This document shows positions 1-9,478 of a stretch of DNA of 64,000 bases, in pieces. The position numbers and the translations under genes are program-made. A model generated the notes under the pieces. The model was not told where the DNA came from. It worked only from the letters and a program-made list of their open reading frames with translations, and made no database searches. This stretch comes from an uncultured Myxococcales bacterium (lineage in GTDB: Bacteria; Myxococcota_A; UBA9042): contig CAIMLR010000008.1 in the NCBI GenBank assembly GCA_903842345.1, positions 1 through 64,000 of the forward strand, read 5' to 3'. Within the stretch, counting starts at the first letter, position 1. Every line of letters begins with the position of its first letter.

Positions 1-58
1 AATTGGCGTCAAGGCGGGGCAGGTCAACGAGGGATTGGGCGTCATAGATGCGTGTCAT
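1..58 (-). CDS. N-terminal fragment of a CDS running off the left edge (MTRIYDAQSLVDLPRLDAN...)
   Basis: Open minus frame to the window edge, ATG at 58 preceded by GAGG at suitable spacing. Confidence 0.45.
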   Translation of the reverse strand, partial: MTRIYDAQSLVDLPRLDAN

Positions 59-650
59 CGGGATACCTCAGGAGTGTGTGATGGCCAGCGTGGTGCTGGC
101 GGAAAAAGGCTTGCGCGAGAGGTGGAAGGGGTCAAGTTTTTTGGTGGGTAGGGGAGGAAGGCGCTGAGTTGTCTGGGTGTTTGGGGCGTGAAGGCCGCGG
201 CGTTTGTTGGCCGGGGATTCCGGCGATTCCGATTGGCGCCCATGGCCGGTTTTCCCTGATTGCGGCCGCAATCCGCCGTACGATGGGGTTGGCCGAGCGG
301 CGGAGTCAGATGCTGAAGCTGCCGGGGCGGCGCGCGGTGGTGCTATGCCCGAAACCGCCCAGGCGCAAGAAGGAAGCGGACGACGACCAAGGCGCACGCA
401 CGCACAGCGAACGGGAGGTAACGCCCACCGAGATGCAGGCAGGCCGCGCACTTTCCCTCGCTCGCCTCATGGCAGGTCGCGAGGTCCAGCGGACGGCGTC
501 AAAACTGCGTGATTCTGCCCCAGGTAGGCACTTGCGCCTTGACGGCGAGGCCAACTTGGGGAGAATCCGCGGCGCAGGATCATGCGGATCGCACGCGCCA
601 AGACCTAATGAAGAAATGCGCTTCCTGCTCCCGCAGGGCGAAGAGGACCC

Positions 651-1946
651 ATGCAGAAGTTGTGGATTGCGGCAGTCTTTTTGATCGGATGTGGAACGAC
701 GACTAACGCGGGGACGGGCACGCCGGCGGACGCGGAGACGGGCGCCGATGTCTCCGGGTCGACCGATGCGGCTGCAGCGGATGCGGCTGACAGCGCGGCG
801 GATACCGCCGGCACGGACGTTGCCATTGCCGACGCCGACGCCACAGCGGTCGACGCGGCGCCCGATGTGCTTGCCGATGTTGCCGCGGACGTGACGGCGG
901 ACGCCGCCGCCGAAGACGTGACTGCAACCGACGTGGCCGCCGACGCCACGGCCGATGTGGCTGACGACGTTGCCGAGGACGTGGCAGCGGATGTGACAGC
1001 CGACGCGGGCTGCCCCGACAACACGCCTTGCGACGACGGCAACCCGTGCACGGGCGACGACGTGTGCAGCAAGGGCGTCTGCGCCGGACAGATCCTGACG
1101 TGCGACGACGGCAACGCCTGCACAACGGACTCCTGCGACGCCGCCACGGGCTGCGCCCACACCAACAACAGCCTCAGCTGCGACGACGGCAATAGCTGTT
1201 CGGTCGATTCCGCGTGCATCGACGGCACCTGCACAGCAGGCGCCCTGCTTGGCTGCGACGACGGCAACCAGTGCACTGCGGACAGCTGCGACCCGACCTC
1301 TGGCTGCGTAAACACGCTTGGCGTGGGACCGTGCAACGACAACATCGCCTGCACAGTGGACACCTGCGACTCCTTCTTCGGCTGCATCCACACCAAACAG
1401 GACACCTTGTGCGACGACGGCAACGGCTGCACCGCCGACGCGTGCGACGCGGTAACCGGCTGCAGCAACTGGAACGTCAGCACCGACTGCAATGACGGCA
1501 ATCCCTGCACGGACCTCGACGTCTGCATCGACGGCGCCTGCACCAGCGGCAAACCCGTCAACTGCAACGACAACAAGTTCTGCTCCATCGACAGCTGCGA
1601 CCCCAGCAGCGGCTGCGTCCACGACACCACCAACTGCCCCAAGCCGGTCAGCTACGAACTGGACGTCCTGCCCATCTTCGCGGCGCACTGCGCGTCCTGC
1701 CACACGACGATGGGCGCTGGCGGCAGCAACTTCGCGAGCAACTGGTTCGATACCCAGTCGCCGTCGCTTCAGTGCCCTGGCCACACGGTCGGCTGGTGCA
1801 CGCTCGTCCGCATCCAGAACGGTTCGATGCCCGTCAACGCCAACTGCTCGGGCAATCCGGCAACGGACAGCGGCAAGAGCGCGTGCTTGACGCAGGCGCA
1901 GCAGGACAAGATCTCGGTGTGGATTTCGGACGGCCAGCAGCCGTAG
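651..1946 (+). CDS. Cys-rich repeat lipoprotein with C-terminal c-type heme-like motif (CASCH)
   Basis: Signal peptide/lipobox MQKLWIAAVFLIGC, D/A-rich linker, repeated CDDGNxCTxDxCD, C-terminal FAAHCASCHTTMG and GSMP motif; RBS-like gaagagg. Confidence 0.85.
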   Translation: MQKLWIAAVFLIGCGTTTNAGTGTPADAETGADVSGSTDAAAADAADSAADTAGTDVAIADADATAVDAAPDVLADVAADVTADAAAEDVTATDVAADATADVADDVAEDVAADVTADAGCPDNTPCDDGNPCTGDDVCSKGVCAGQILTCDDGNACTTDSCDAATGCAHTNNSLSCDDGNSCSVDSACIDGTCTAGALLGCDDGNQCTADSCDPTSGCVNTLGVGPCNDNIACTVDTCDSFFGCIHTKQDTLCDDGNGCTADACDAVTGCSNWNVSTDCNDGNPCTDLDVCIDGACTSGKPVNCNDNKFCSIDSCDPSSGCVHDTTNCPKPVSYELDVLPIFAAHCASCHTTMGAGGSNFASNWFDTQSPSLQCPGHTVGWCTLVRIQNGSMPVNANCSGNPATDSGKSACLTQAQQDKISVWISDGQQP

Positions 1947-2125
1947 TCCGCATCGGCGTTCACCCTGCCCAGAGCGTCGTTGCCCGCCGCCCGCACGGCA
2001 CTTTCGCGCCTCGCTGGTAGACCGCGGCCGTGGTAGGCTTTGCCTCGCAGCCTTTTTGCGGGGGCTTGATCATCACAGATTCGGGCGCACACGCTGCCGA
2101 CTCATGCGCTATGGAAAGGCTCATC

Positions 2126-5100
2126 ATGCTGGCTTTTTGTCCGTCCAATCGACTGGCCGCGGCGCCGCGCGCGTGGTTCTGGCCCGTGTTGCTGCTCGCC
2201 CTCGCCGCGTGCGGTACCACCAAGGGCGCCGATGCCACCGGCGATGTTGGCGCGACGCAGACAGACGTTGCCGCAGCCATCGATGCAGCGGATGCGGACA
2301 GTGGCGCCGATGCCACCGACGATGTTGGCGCGGCGCAGACCGACGTTGCCGCAGCCATCGATGCAGCGGACGCGGACAGTGGCGCCGATGCCCCCGACGA
2401 TGTTGGCGCAGCGCAGACAGACGTTGCCACAGCCATCGATGCAGCGGACGCGGGCAGTGACGCCGGTGCCGATGCGGCAACCATTGCCGACGCAGCAGAC
2501 GCGCAGGCGGGCACGGATGCGGCACTACTTCCCGACGCGGCAGACGCGGTCGCCGACGTGACTGCCACGGCTGCAGACACGGACACCGGCAACGCGGACG
2601 ACGCCGCGGAGGATGCGGCAGCTGTGGCCGATGGCGAGGACGCCGACGCCGCCAGTGATACCGGGTCGGATTTGGCTGTCGATGCAGCGGTGGCGGGCTG
2701 CGCGGCTGCGGCGGACTGCCCGGCTGCGGGCCCCTGCCAGATCGCGGTTTGCGGCGCCGATGGCCAATGCGCGCTGCAGAACGCCGCAACTGCCACGCCG
2801 TGCAGCGATGGCAGCGCGTGCACCGCCGGCGACTCGTGCAACGGCGGCGCGTGCGTCCCGGGCGCGACCGTGCCCTGCGATGACGGCAAGCCATGCACGA
2901 TTGACGCCTGCAACCCCGCCGTCGGCTGCACGACCAGCGATGCCGCCACCGCGTGCGACGACGGCAACGCGTGCACCACCGGCGACGTGTGCGCGGTCGG
3001 CCTATGCCTGCCCGGCACGCCGACGGTTTGCGCGGACGGCAACGATTGCACACTCGACACCTGCCTGACGGCCACCGGCTGCGCGTTCATCGCGGGGTCC
3101 ACGGCGTGCGAGGACGGAAACGTCTGCACGGTCGGCGACAGCTGCAAGGACGGCGCGTGCACGGCCGGGCCGAGCGCGACATGCCAGGACGACACGCCCT
3201 GCACCACGGACAGCTGCGACCCCTTGAACGGCTGCAGCTTCAGCGCCAACGACTTGCCTTGCGACGACGAGAACGGCTGCACCATCGGCGACAGCTGCCA
3301 TGATGGCCTGTGCCAACCGCTCGGACCGAGCGACTGCGACGACCATAATCCCTGCACCACGGAGACGTGCGACGCCACCAGCGGCGCATGCATCCACACC
3401 AACAACACCAGCAAATGCAGCGATGGCAGCAACTGCACCACCAACGACACCTGCGCGGGCGGCGGCTGCGTGGCGGGCGCGGCCCTGGTGTGCGTCGACG
3501 GCAATCCATGCACGACGGACAGTTGCGACAGCGCCAAAGGCTGCGCGTTTCTCGCCAACAGCAACGCCTGCGACGACGGCGACGCATGCACGACCGGCGA
3601 CACCTGCGGCGCGACGGGCTGCCACGGCGCTGGCGTCCTCACGTGCGATGACGGCAATCCATGCACGGATGACAGCTGCAACCTGAGCCAAGGCTGCACG
3701 GCGACGGCCAACAGCGTGCCCTGCAGCGACGGCAATGCCTGCACCCTGGGCGAGATCTGCGGCAATGGCGTATGCCTGACCGGCCAAGCGCGCGCGTGCG
3801 CGGACGAGGACGCGTGCACGAGCGACAGCTGCGATCCGGTGAGCGGCTGTCTCTTTCTGGCGTGGGCGGCGACCGCCTGCGACGACGACAATCCATGCAC
3901 CGCGGACAGTTGCTCGGCGGCGAGCGGCTGCGTGCACACGAACACGGCGCAGGCTTGCGACGACGGCAACGCTTGCACCCAGAGCGACGCTTGCCAAGCG
4001 GGCGCGTGCACGGGCAGCAATCCCGTGACGTGCACGGCCGCGGACCAGTGCCACACTGCCGGCACCTGCGACAGCGCGACCGGCGCTTGCAGCAATCCCA
4101 GCAAGGTCGATGGCGCCGCGTGCAGCGATGGCAACGCTTGCACCCAGAGCGACGTTTGCCAAGCGGGCGCGTGCAAGGGCGGCAATCCCGTCACGTGCAC
4201 AGCCGCGGACCAGTGCCACACTGCCGGCACGTGCGACAGCGCGACCGGCGCTTGCAGCAATCCCAGCAAGGTCGATGGCGCCGCGTGCAGCGACGGCAAC
4301 GCTTGCACCCAGAGCGACGTTTGCCAAGCGGGCGCGTGCACGGGCAGCAATCCCGCGGTCTGTCGCGAACCGAAGCTGCTCCGGCGTTGGAGCTTCACGG
4401 CCGATGCCAACGACAGCGTCGCCGGTGCACCCGCGACGCTGTTTGGCGCTGCCGTCGTCTCGGGCGGCGCCTTGGTGCTCGACGGCACGACCGGCACCCA
4501 CGCGCAACTTGCGGTTGGCGGCCTGTTCGCGACGGCGGAATCCATCTCGTTTGAGGCTTGGGTCCGCTGGACCCCGTCTGGCGCAACGGCTGGGCAACGG
4601 ATCTTCGACTTCAGCTCCGATTCAGGGTTCCACAAGTCCCTGACCGCCGATGCAAGTGGCAAAGGGATGTGGTTCAACACCAATGAGGATTCGCTCAGCG
4701 GCTATGTAACCACAGCGAAGTTGGCGACGAACGTCTGGGTTCACGTCGTCGCAAGTACTGAGGAAGCGACGAAGAAGAACCGCATCTACGTGAACGGCGC
4801 CTTGGTGGCGGAGCACCTCTACGCCGGGCCAGCGAACGATTCGCCTATCGCTACGCTCAACTACTTGGGACGCCCGGCGGACGGCATCAGCCCCTATTTT
4901 CAGGGTGAAATCAGCGAATTCCGCCTGTATGGCACTGCGCTGACGGACGCCCAGGTCGCGACGAACTACTTGGCCGGCCCGGACGATGCCGCGATTGGGG
5001 CGGCCATGCCCTGCAAGGCGTGGTCGTGCCAGCCCAGCAGCGGGCTGTGTGCGGCGCAAAGTGCAGCGGACGGCACATCCTGCGCGTCTGGCTGCAGCAC

Positions 5101-6247
5101 CGGCGCCTGTGCCAGTGGCCAGTGCGTTGGGCTCACCGCCACGCCACAGACTGTCTACGAGGCCGGCGACAATGGCAGTTTCACCGTACAGGGTCACATC
5201 CAGGCGATCGCCACCGGTCCGCATCATTCGCTCGCGCTGCTGACCGACGGCACCGTGGTGGCTTGGGGACTGAATGACAAGGGGCAAACGGACGTGCCAG
5301 AGGGGCTGACGGGCGTCATCCAGATCGCTGCGGGTGGTCACCATTCCGTGGCGATGCGCGCCGACGGCAGCCTGGTCGCCTGGGGTGCCAATGACGTGGG
5401 GCAGTGCGATTTGGCCGCGGACATGTCCAACCTCCTGCTGGCCGTCGCCAACAACTACTCTTTGGTGATTGCCTCCGCCTCCTTCCATTTGGTTGGCGCG
5501 CTTCCCGCGGCCACGATGCAGAACGGCTTGGAGAGCGCGGTTGCGATTGCGGCGGGCAATGGCATCGTCGCGTTGCGGCTCGACGGTACCCTGATGAACA
5601 TCGGGACCTCAGCGATTCCTGCCAACCTCGTTGAAGTACGGGCCTTGGCGGCGAGCGGCCAGCACGTCGTTGGGCTCCAGACCAACGGGCTGATACGGTC
5701 GACCGTGTGGGCGACGCCGGATCAACCTTGGTTGCAAGACATTGAGGCGATCGCGGCGGACGACAGCTACTTTCTGGCACTGCGGCGCAATGGCAGACTC
5801 GGTTACACCGCTGCCCCGGACGGACCGTGGTCGGCGCCTGGCATCTACACCGTCGCGATTGCGGCCAGCGGTGGCCACCGGGTCGTCCAGACCGCTACGC
5901 CCTGTGACGACGGCGACCCTTGCACCGTACTCGACCGCTGCCAGGTCGGAGTCTGCACGGGGCGACGCGCCCTCCCGTCCGCCACCCTGCAGTGCTTGGA
6001 CGCGCGCATCAGCGATTTGGAGACTGCCTTCAACGGCGTGCACGATTCGTGCGTGCCAGACAGCGGGTGCGGCACGCAGTGGCTGGAGTGCCTGACCGCA
6101 CGCGTCGGCAACCTCGAAATCGGCTTTAACGGTGTGGCAACGCCCAGTGGTGTAGCTGACCCGGCGCTGCGCTTGCTCGGCTTGCAGCATCGCCTCGCCG
6201 TGCTGGAAGTGGCCTTCAACGGCCTACCCACGGCGACTTGCTGGTGA
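2126..6247 (+). CDS. Large Cys-rich lipoprotein with LamG-like domain and RCC1-like repeats
   Basis: Lipobox LLALAAC; CDDGN repeats; LamG-like region (SISFEAWVRWTPSG..); RCC1-like HHSLALLTDGTVVAWG/HHSVAMRADGSLVAWG. Start could also be 2111. Confidence 0.85.
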   Translation: MLAFCPSNRLAAAPRAWFWPVLLLALAACGTTKGADATGDVGATQTDVAAAIDAADADSGADATDDVGAAQTDVAAAIDAADADSGADAPDDVGAAQTDVATAIDAADAGSDAGADAATIADAADAQAGTDAALLPDAADAVADVTATAADTDTGNADDAAEDAAAVADGEDADAASDTGSDLAVDAAVAGCAAAADCPAAGPCQIAVCGADGQCALQNAATATPCSDGSACTAGDSCNGGACVPGATVPCDDGKPCTIDACNPAVGCTTSDAATACDDGNACTTGDVCAVGLCLPGTPTVCADGNDCTLDTCLTATGCAFIAGSTACEDGNVCTVGDSCKDGACTAGPSATCQDDTPCTTDSCDPLNGCSFSANDLPCDDENGCTIGDSCHDGLCQPLGPSDCDDHNPCTTETCDATSGACIHTNNTSKCSDGSNCTTNDTCAGGGCVAGAALVCVDGNPCTTDSCDSAKGCAFLANSNACDDGDACTTGDTCGATGCHGAGVLTCDDGNPCTDDSCNLSQGCTATANSVPCSDGNACTLGEICGNGVCLTGQARACADEDACTSDSCDPVSGCLFLAWAATACDDDNPCTADSCSAASGCVHTNTAQACDDGNACTQSDACQAGACTGSNPVTCTAADQCHTAGTCDSATGACSNPSKVDGAACSDGNACTQSDVCQAGACKGGNPVTCTAADQCHTAGTCDSATGACSNPSKVDGAACSDGNACTQSDVCQAGACTGSNPAVCREPKLLRRWSFTADANDSVAGAPATLFGAAVVSGGALVLDGTTGTHAQLAVGGLFATAESISFEAWVRWTPSGATAGQRIFDFSSDSGFHKSLTADASGKGMWFNTNEDSLSGYVTTAKLATNVWVHVVASTEEATKKNRIYVNGALVAEHLYAGPANDSPIATLNYLGRPADGISPYFQGEISEFRLYGTALTDAQVATNYLAGPDDAAIGAAMPCKAWSCQPSSGLCAAQSAADGTSCASGCSTGACASGQCVGLTATPQTVYEAGDNGSFTVQGHIQAIATGPHHSLALLTDGTVVAWGLNDKGQTDVPEGLTGVIQIAAGGHHSVAMRADGSLVAWGANDVGQCDLAADMSNLLLAVANNYSLVIASASFHLVGALPAATMQNGLESAVAIAAGNGIVALRLDGTLMNIGTSAIPANLVEVRALAASGQHVVGLQTNGLIRSTVWATPDQPWLQDIEAIAADDSYFLALRRNGRLGYTAAPDGPWSAPGIYTVAIAASGGHRVVQTATPCDDGDPCTVLDRCQVGVCTGRRALPSATLQCLDARISDLETAFNGVHDSCVPDSGCGTQWLECLTARVGNLEIGFNGVATPSGVADPALRLLGLQHRLAVLEVAFNGLPTATCW
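2225..2458 (+). repeat. Three tandem 78-bp units encoding GADATDDVGAAQTDVAAAIDAADADS
   Basis: Units begin at 2225, 2303 and 2381, nearly identical at DNA level. Confidence 0.9.
3965..4350 (+). repeat. 165-bp (55-aa) tandem repeat, about 2.3 copies
   Basis: ggcaacgcttgcacccagagcgacg recurs at 3965, 4130 and 4295 with near-identical sequence between. Confidence 0.9.
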
Positions 6248-6430
6248 GTCCGCCACGCCCGCTCGCGCGCGATGCGCAGCGGCAGCGTCGAGGGCTACAT
6301 GACCGGCGGCCTGACCGGCCTGTTCGTCTGACCCAGAAGTGACGCGATAACCGCCAAAGACTGACCAATCTGTGACACTTGCGTCATCCGCCTCTTGACG
6401 CAGCGCGTTGAAAGACGGATCGTGACGGCC

Positions 6431-6452
6431 CGGTGACAAGCTGTCGTCACCG
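6431..6452. promoter_or_regulatory. Candidate operator: CGGTGAC-N8-GTCACCG inverted repeat
   Basis: Perfect 7-bp inverted repeat 5' of the acyl-CoA dehydrogenase gene. Confidence 0.4.
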
Positions 6453-6502
6453 TCAGCTTTGCTCCGGCAACGCGTTCGCCAAAAAAACCACAGGGTGACC
6501 CA

Positions 6503-8398
6503 ATGAGCGACAATTTCTACACAGATAACACTGACCTGAAGTTCTGGATTGAACAGGCCGTCGATTGGGACATGCTCGTTGAGCTCGCTGAGCGCGGCGC
6601 GCCGGCGGAAGATCGCCCGTCCAGCGTGCGCGAGGCGCGTGACACCTTTGAGGACGTGCTGAAAGAACTCGGCAAGTTCGTCGCCAAGAATATCGACCCG
6701 GTGGCGCGGCAGATCGACACGGAAGGGACGAGCGTCCTGAACGGCGAAGTGATCATGTCCCCGGCCTTTGAGAAGGTCTTCAAGGGCATGAAGAAGCTGG
6801 GGCTCTACGGACTGCCCGTGCCGCGCGAGCTCGGCGGCGTGAATGCGCCGGCCGTTGTGTACCTCGCTGGTTCAGAGCTGATTGCGCGCGGTGACACGTC
6901 GTGTATGACCCACTTTGGCTTTCACGCGGGCATCGCGCTCTCGCTCATCACGTACGCGCTGCGCGATCCGCGCTCGGTCATCAAGAATGGCCGGCTGATT
7001 TCGACGCCGTATGACGAGGCGATTGCCGACATGATCAGCGGCAACACTTGGGGTTGCATGGTGCTGACGGAGCCGGGCGCGGGCTCGGACTTGGCGCAGA
7101 TCAAGACGACCGCGGTGGAGCAGCCGGACGGGATGTGGAAGCTGAACGGCGAGAAGATCTTCATCACGTCGGGCAACGGTCAGTACCAGCTCGTGCTCGC
7201 GCGCAGCGAAGACGCGAACGCGATGCCGGGTCTCAAGGGCCTCTCGCTGTACCTCTGCAAGCGCAAGATTGGCGACAAGGTCAACGTGCGCATCGCCAAG
7301 GTGGAGCACAAGATTGGCCACCACGGCTCGCCCACGTGCGTGCTTGTGTACGAGGACTCGATTGGCGAGCTGATCGGTCGGCGCGGCGACGGTTTTGAGC
7401 AGATGCTGCTCCTGATGAACTTTGCCCGCGTGGCCGTTGGCTTTGAGTCGCTGGGTCTGATTGAAGCGGCGTTCCGCACGGCCACGGAGTTCGCCGCGGG
7501 TCGCGTGACGATGGGCAAGAGCATCGACCGCCACGAGATGATTGCGGATTTCCTGGAAGACATGCACCTGACCATCATCGGTCTGCGGGCGATTTGCTTT
7601 GAGACGGCGCAGAAGGTCGAGCGCGCCAACCGCCTGGAGCAGATCCTCAAGTTCGACCCGCCGACGGACGAACACGAGCGCGCTGAACTGGAGCGCAAGG
7701 TGAACCGCGCCAAGCGCCAGGCGCGCGATTTGACGCCGCTGGTGAAGTACTATGGCTCGGAGAAGGCCGTGGAGATGTCCCGCCTGTCGATGCAGATTCT
7801 CGGCGGCGTGGGCTACACGCAGGAATACGCGCCGGAGAAGCTGCTGCGCGACGCGCTCGTGCTGCCGATTTGGGAGGGCACGAGCCAGATCCAGTCGCTG
7901 ATGGTCCTGAAGGACCAGCTGATGCAGGGGCTGCGCGATCCGCGCCGCTTCATCGTCAAGATGGCGCGGGCGAACTGGAAGCGCGTGGCGGAGAATGACC
8001 CGCTGGAGAAGCAGCTGTCCCGCCTGTTCAGCTACAAGTACAAGGCGCTGCAGACGATTCTGGTGAAGATCGCCAAGAACAAGCTGAAGCACACGTATGA
8101 GCTGCCGGTTGGCGCGTGGTCGGATGCGCTGTTCACCCAGTGGGATCCGAAGCTGGATTTCGCCCCGGGCATGCTGCACGCGGAACGCCTGACGAAGATC
8201 CTCGCGGAAGTGGCGATTGCGCGGATTCTGGTGAAGTACGCGGTGAAGTTCCCGGATCGCCGCGGCGATGCCGAGAAGTTCATGCGGCGCGCGGATCTGC
8301 ATTGCCGCAACTGGCTGGCGGAGATCGAAGAGCACGGCGATGAGCTGCTCGCGGCGCTGGCGGAGAAGAATGCGAGCGCGGTGAAGTCCGCGGCTTGA
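6503..8398 (+). CDS. Acyl-CoA dehydrogenase, large (about 631 aa) type with C-terminal extension
   Basis: GCMVLTEPGAGSDL, NGEKIFITSGNGQY, MQILGGVGYTQEYAPEKLLRDALVLPIWEGTSQIQ motifs. Confidence 0.93.
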   Translation: MSDNFYTDNTDLKFWIEQAVDWDMLVELAERGAPAEDRPSSVREARDTFEDVLKELGKFVAKNIDPVARQIDTEGTSVLNGEVIMSPAFEKVFKGMKKLGLYGLPVPRELGGVNAPAVVYLAGSELIARGDTSCMTHFGFHAGIALSLITYALRDPRSVIKNGRLISTPYDEAIADMISGNTWGCMVLTEPGAGSDLAQIKTTAVEQPDGMWKLNGEKIFITSGNGQYQLVLARSEDANAMPGLKGLSLYLCKRKIGDKVNVRIAKVEHKIGHHGSPTCVLVYEDSIGELIGRRGDGFEQMLLLMNFARVAVGFESLGLIEAAFRTATEFAAGRVTMGKSIDRHEMIADFLEDMHLTIIGLRAICFETAQKVERANRLEQILKFDPPTDEHERAELERKVNRAKRQARDLTPLVKYYGSEKAVEMSRLSMQILGGVGYTQEYAPEKLLRDALVLPIWEGTSQIQSLMVLKDQLMQGLRDPRRFIVKMARANWKRVAENDPLEKQLSRLFSYKYKALQTILVKIAKNKLKHTYELPVGAWSDALFTQWDPKLDFAPGMLHAERLTKILAEVAIARILVKYAVKFPDRRGDAEKFMRRADLHCRNWLAEIEEHGDELLAALAEKNASAVKSAA

Positions 8399-8408
8399 GT
8401 GAGGCTGG

Positions 8409-8442
8409 GCGAGGGAAGAGACCCGAGCGTTTCTTCCCTCGC
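8409..8442 (+). terminator. Stem-loop between convergent genes, possible terminator
   Basis: GCGAGGGAAGA ... TCTTCCCTCGC perfect 11-bp arms (extendable inward to about 14 bp), TTTT about 15 nt downstream. Confidence 0.5.
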
Positions 8443-8543
8443 GCCCCTCGCTGCCCTTTTACAACAAGTGCGTGCGGAACCGCGTGGGAGTGGCGCTGCG
8501 CTTCGCGCGTCGCTTGGACGTCCGCGTGCCGGCGCGTTTGCGG

Positions 8544-9458
8544 CTAACCGCCCGTTCCCGTCACGTCAGCCGGAAAGAAAAACGCCGCCACGCCGGTAAA
8601 CTGCAGCGCCGCCGACATCTGGTCGCACTCGCCGGTCGTCGCGTTCTTGGCCAGGTCGCCTTTGCCGCTGACGAGGCTCGTCACGATTGGCAGGATATCT
8701 CCCTGATCTTCAGCGCCTTTCTTGGCAATCGCCAGCACGCTGGAGATGGTGATGCCCGCGCCGAGGATGCCCTGGTCGATCCGCTCGCTGTCGACGATGT
8801 GAAACCGCACGTGGGTGCCGCGGGCCTCCAGCGTGTAGTCCTTGCCGAAGACCTGCACCGGCAGGTCAAGGTCAAACGGCGTCGACTCCAGCCAGCCATC
8901 CTTGACCACGGCCTTGCCCGCGTCCACATGCGGGTCGCGCGGGCTCACGTGGAACGTCTGGTCGGTCAGCAGCTTGCCGTCGGTGCCCAGCAGCGGCGCG
9001 CCAAACGCCGCGCGCACGCGGAGGTGCACGTCCGGGTCGTTGACGAGGTCGTCCAGCCCGTCGAGCTCAAACAGCAGCAGAATACCGCCGCTCTCAATGC
9101 TCGCCTGCAGCAGCTTTTCCACGGCAGAAATGCCCGTCGCCTCGATCAGCGGCACCAGCGTCGCGAACTGATTGTCGATGCCCGGCGTGCCATCGGGCGC
9201 GAGGAAGTCGGACTGGTCGCACGTGGAATCGTCGCTGCCGTCGCTGACCTTGTTGTCCAGGTCAAAGCCCGGCGCGCGGCCGTCCTTGTCCAGCCGCGTG
9301 AAGCCGATTGTGTCAAAGACATAGATTTTATGCGTGCTTTTGACCGCGGCGCTCACGTCGTCGGCGCTGCTGCCGGCGTCCGCCGCTTTGACCGACGACG
9401 ATTCACAGCCGCCAAGCGCGAGCGCCGTCGCGCACATCAGGGTGCCCAGGTTCTTCAT
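8544..9458 (-). CDS. Putative lipoprotein of unknown function downstream of the DUF1552 gene
   Basis: MKNLGTLMCATALALGGCESS lipobox; uninterrupted ORF in the same direction as upstream genes. Confidence 0.8.
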   Translation of the reverse strand: MKNLGTLMCATALALGGCESSSVKAADAGSSADDVSAAVKSTHKIYVFDTIGFTRLDKDGRAPGFDLDNKVSDGSDDSTCDQSDFLAPDGTPGIDNQFATLVPLIEATGISAVEKLLQASIESGGILLLFELDGLDDLVNDPDVHLRVRAAFGAPLLGTDGKLLTDQTFHVSPRDPHVDAGKAVVKDGWLESTPFDLDLPVQVFGKDYTLEARGTHVRFHIVDSERIDQGILGAGITISSVLAIAKKGAEDQGDILPIVTSLVSGKGDLAKNATTGECDQMSAALQFTGVAAFFFPADVTGTGG

Positions 9459-9478
9459 GCAATCCCTCCACGCACCGT

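Noticed and set aside
306-1784. 492-aa minus ORF
   Set aside because: Antisense to the 651 lipoprotein; R/V/A-rich high-GC shadow ORF.
2225-4350. CRISPR-like array
   Set aside because: Repeats are contiguous in-frame coding units without unique spacers.
1960-4683. 907-aa minus ORF with repeats such as LHAPAWQTSLWVQALPSLHAAPS
   Set aside because: Exact antisense of the CDDGN-repeat lipoprotein; repeats merely mirror the sense repeats, no domain hallmarks.
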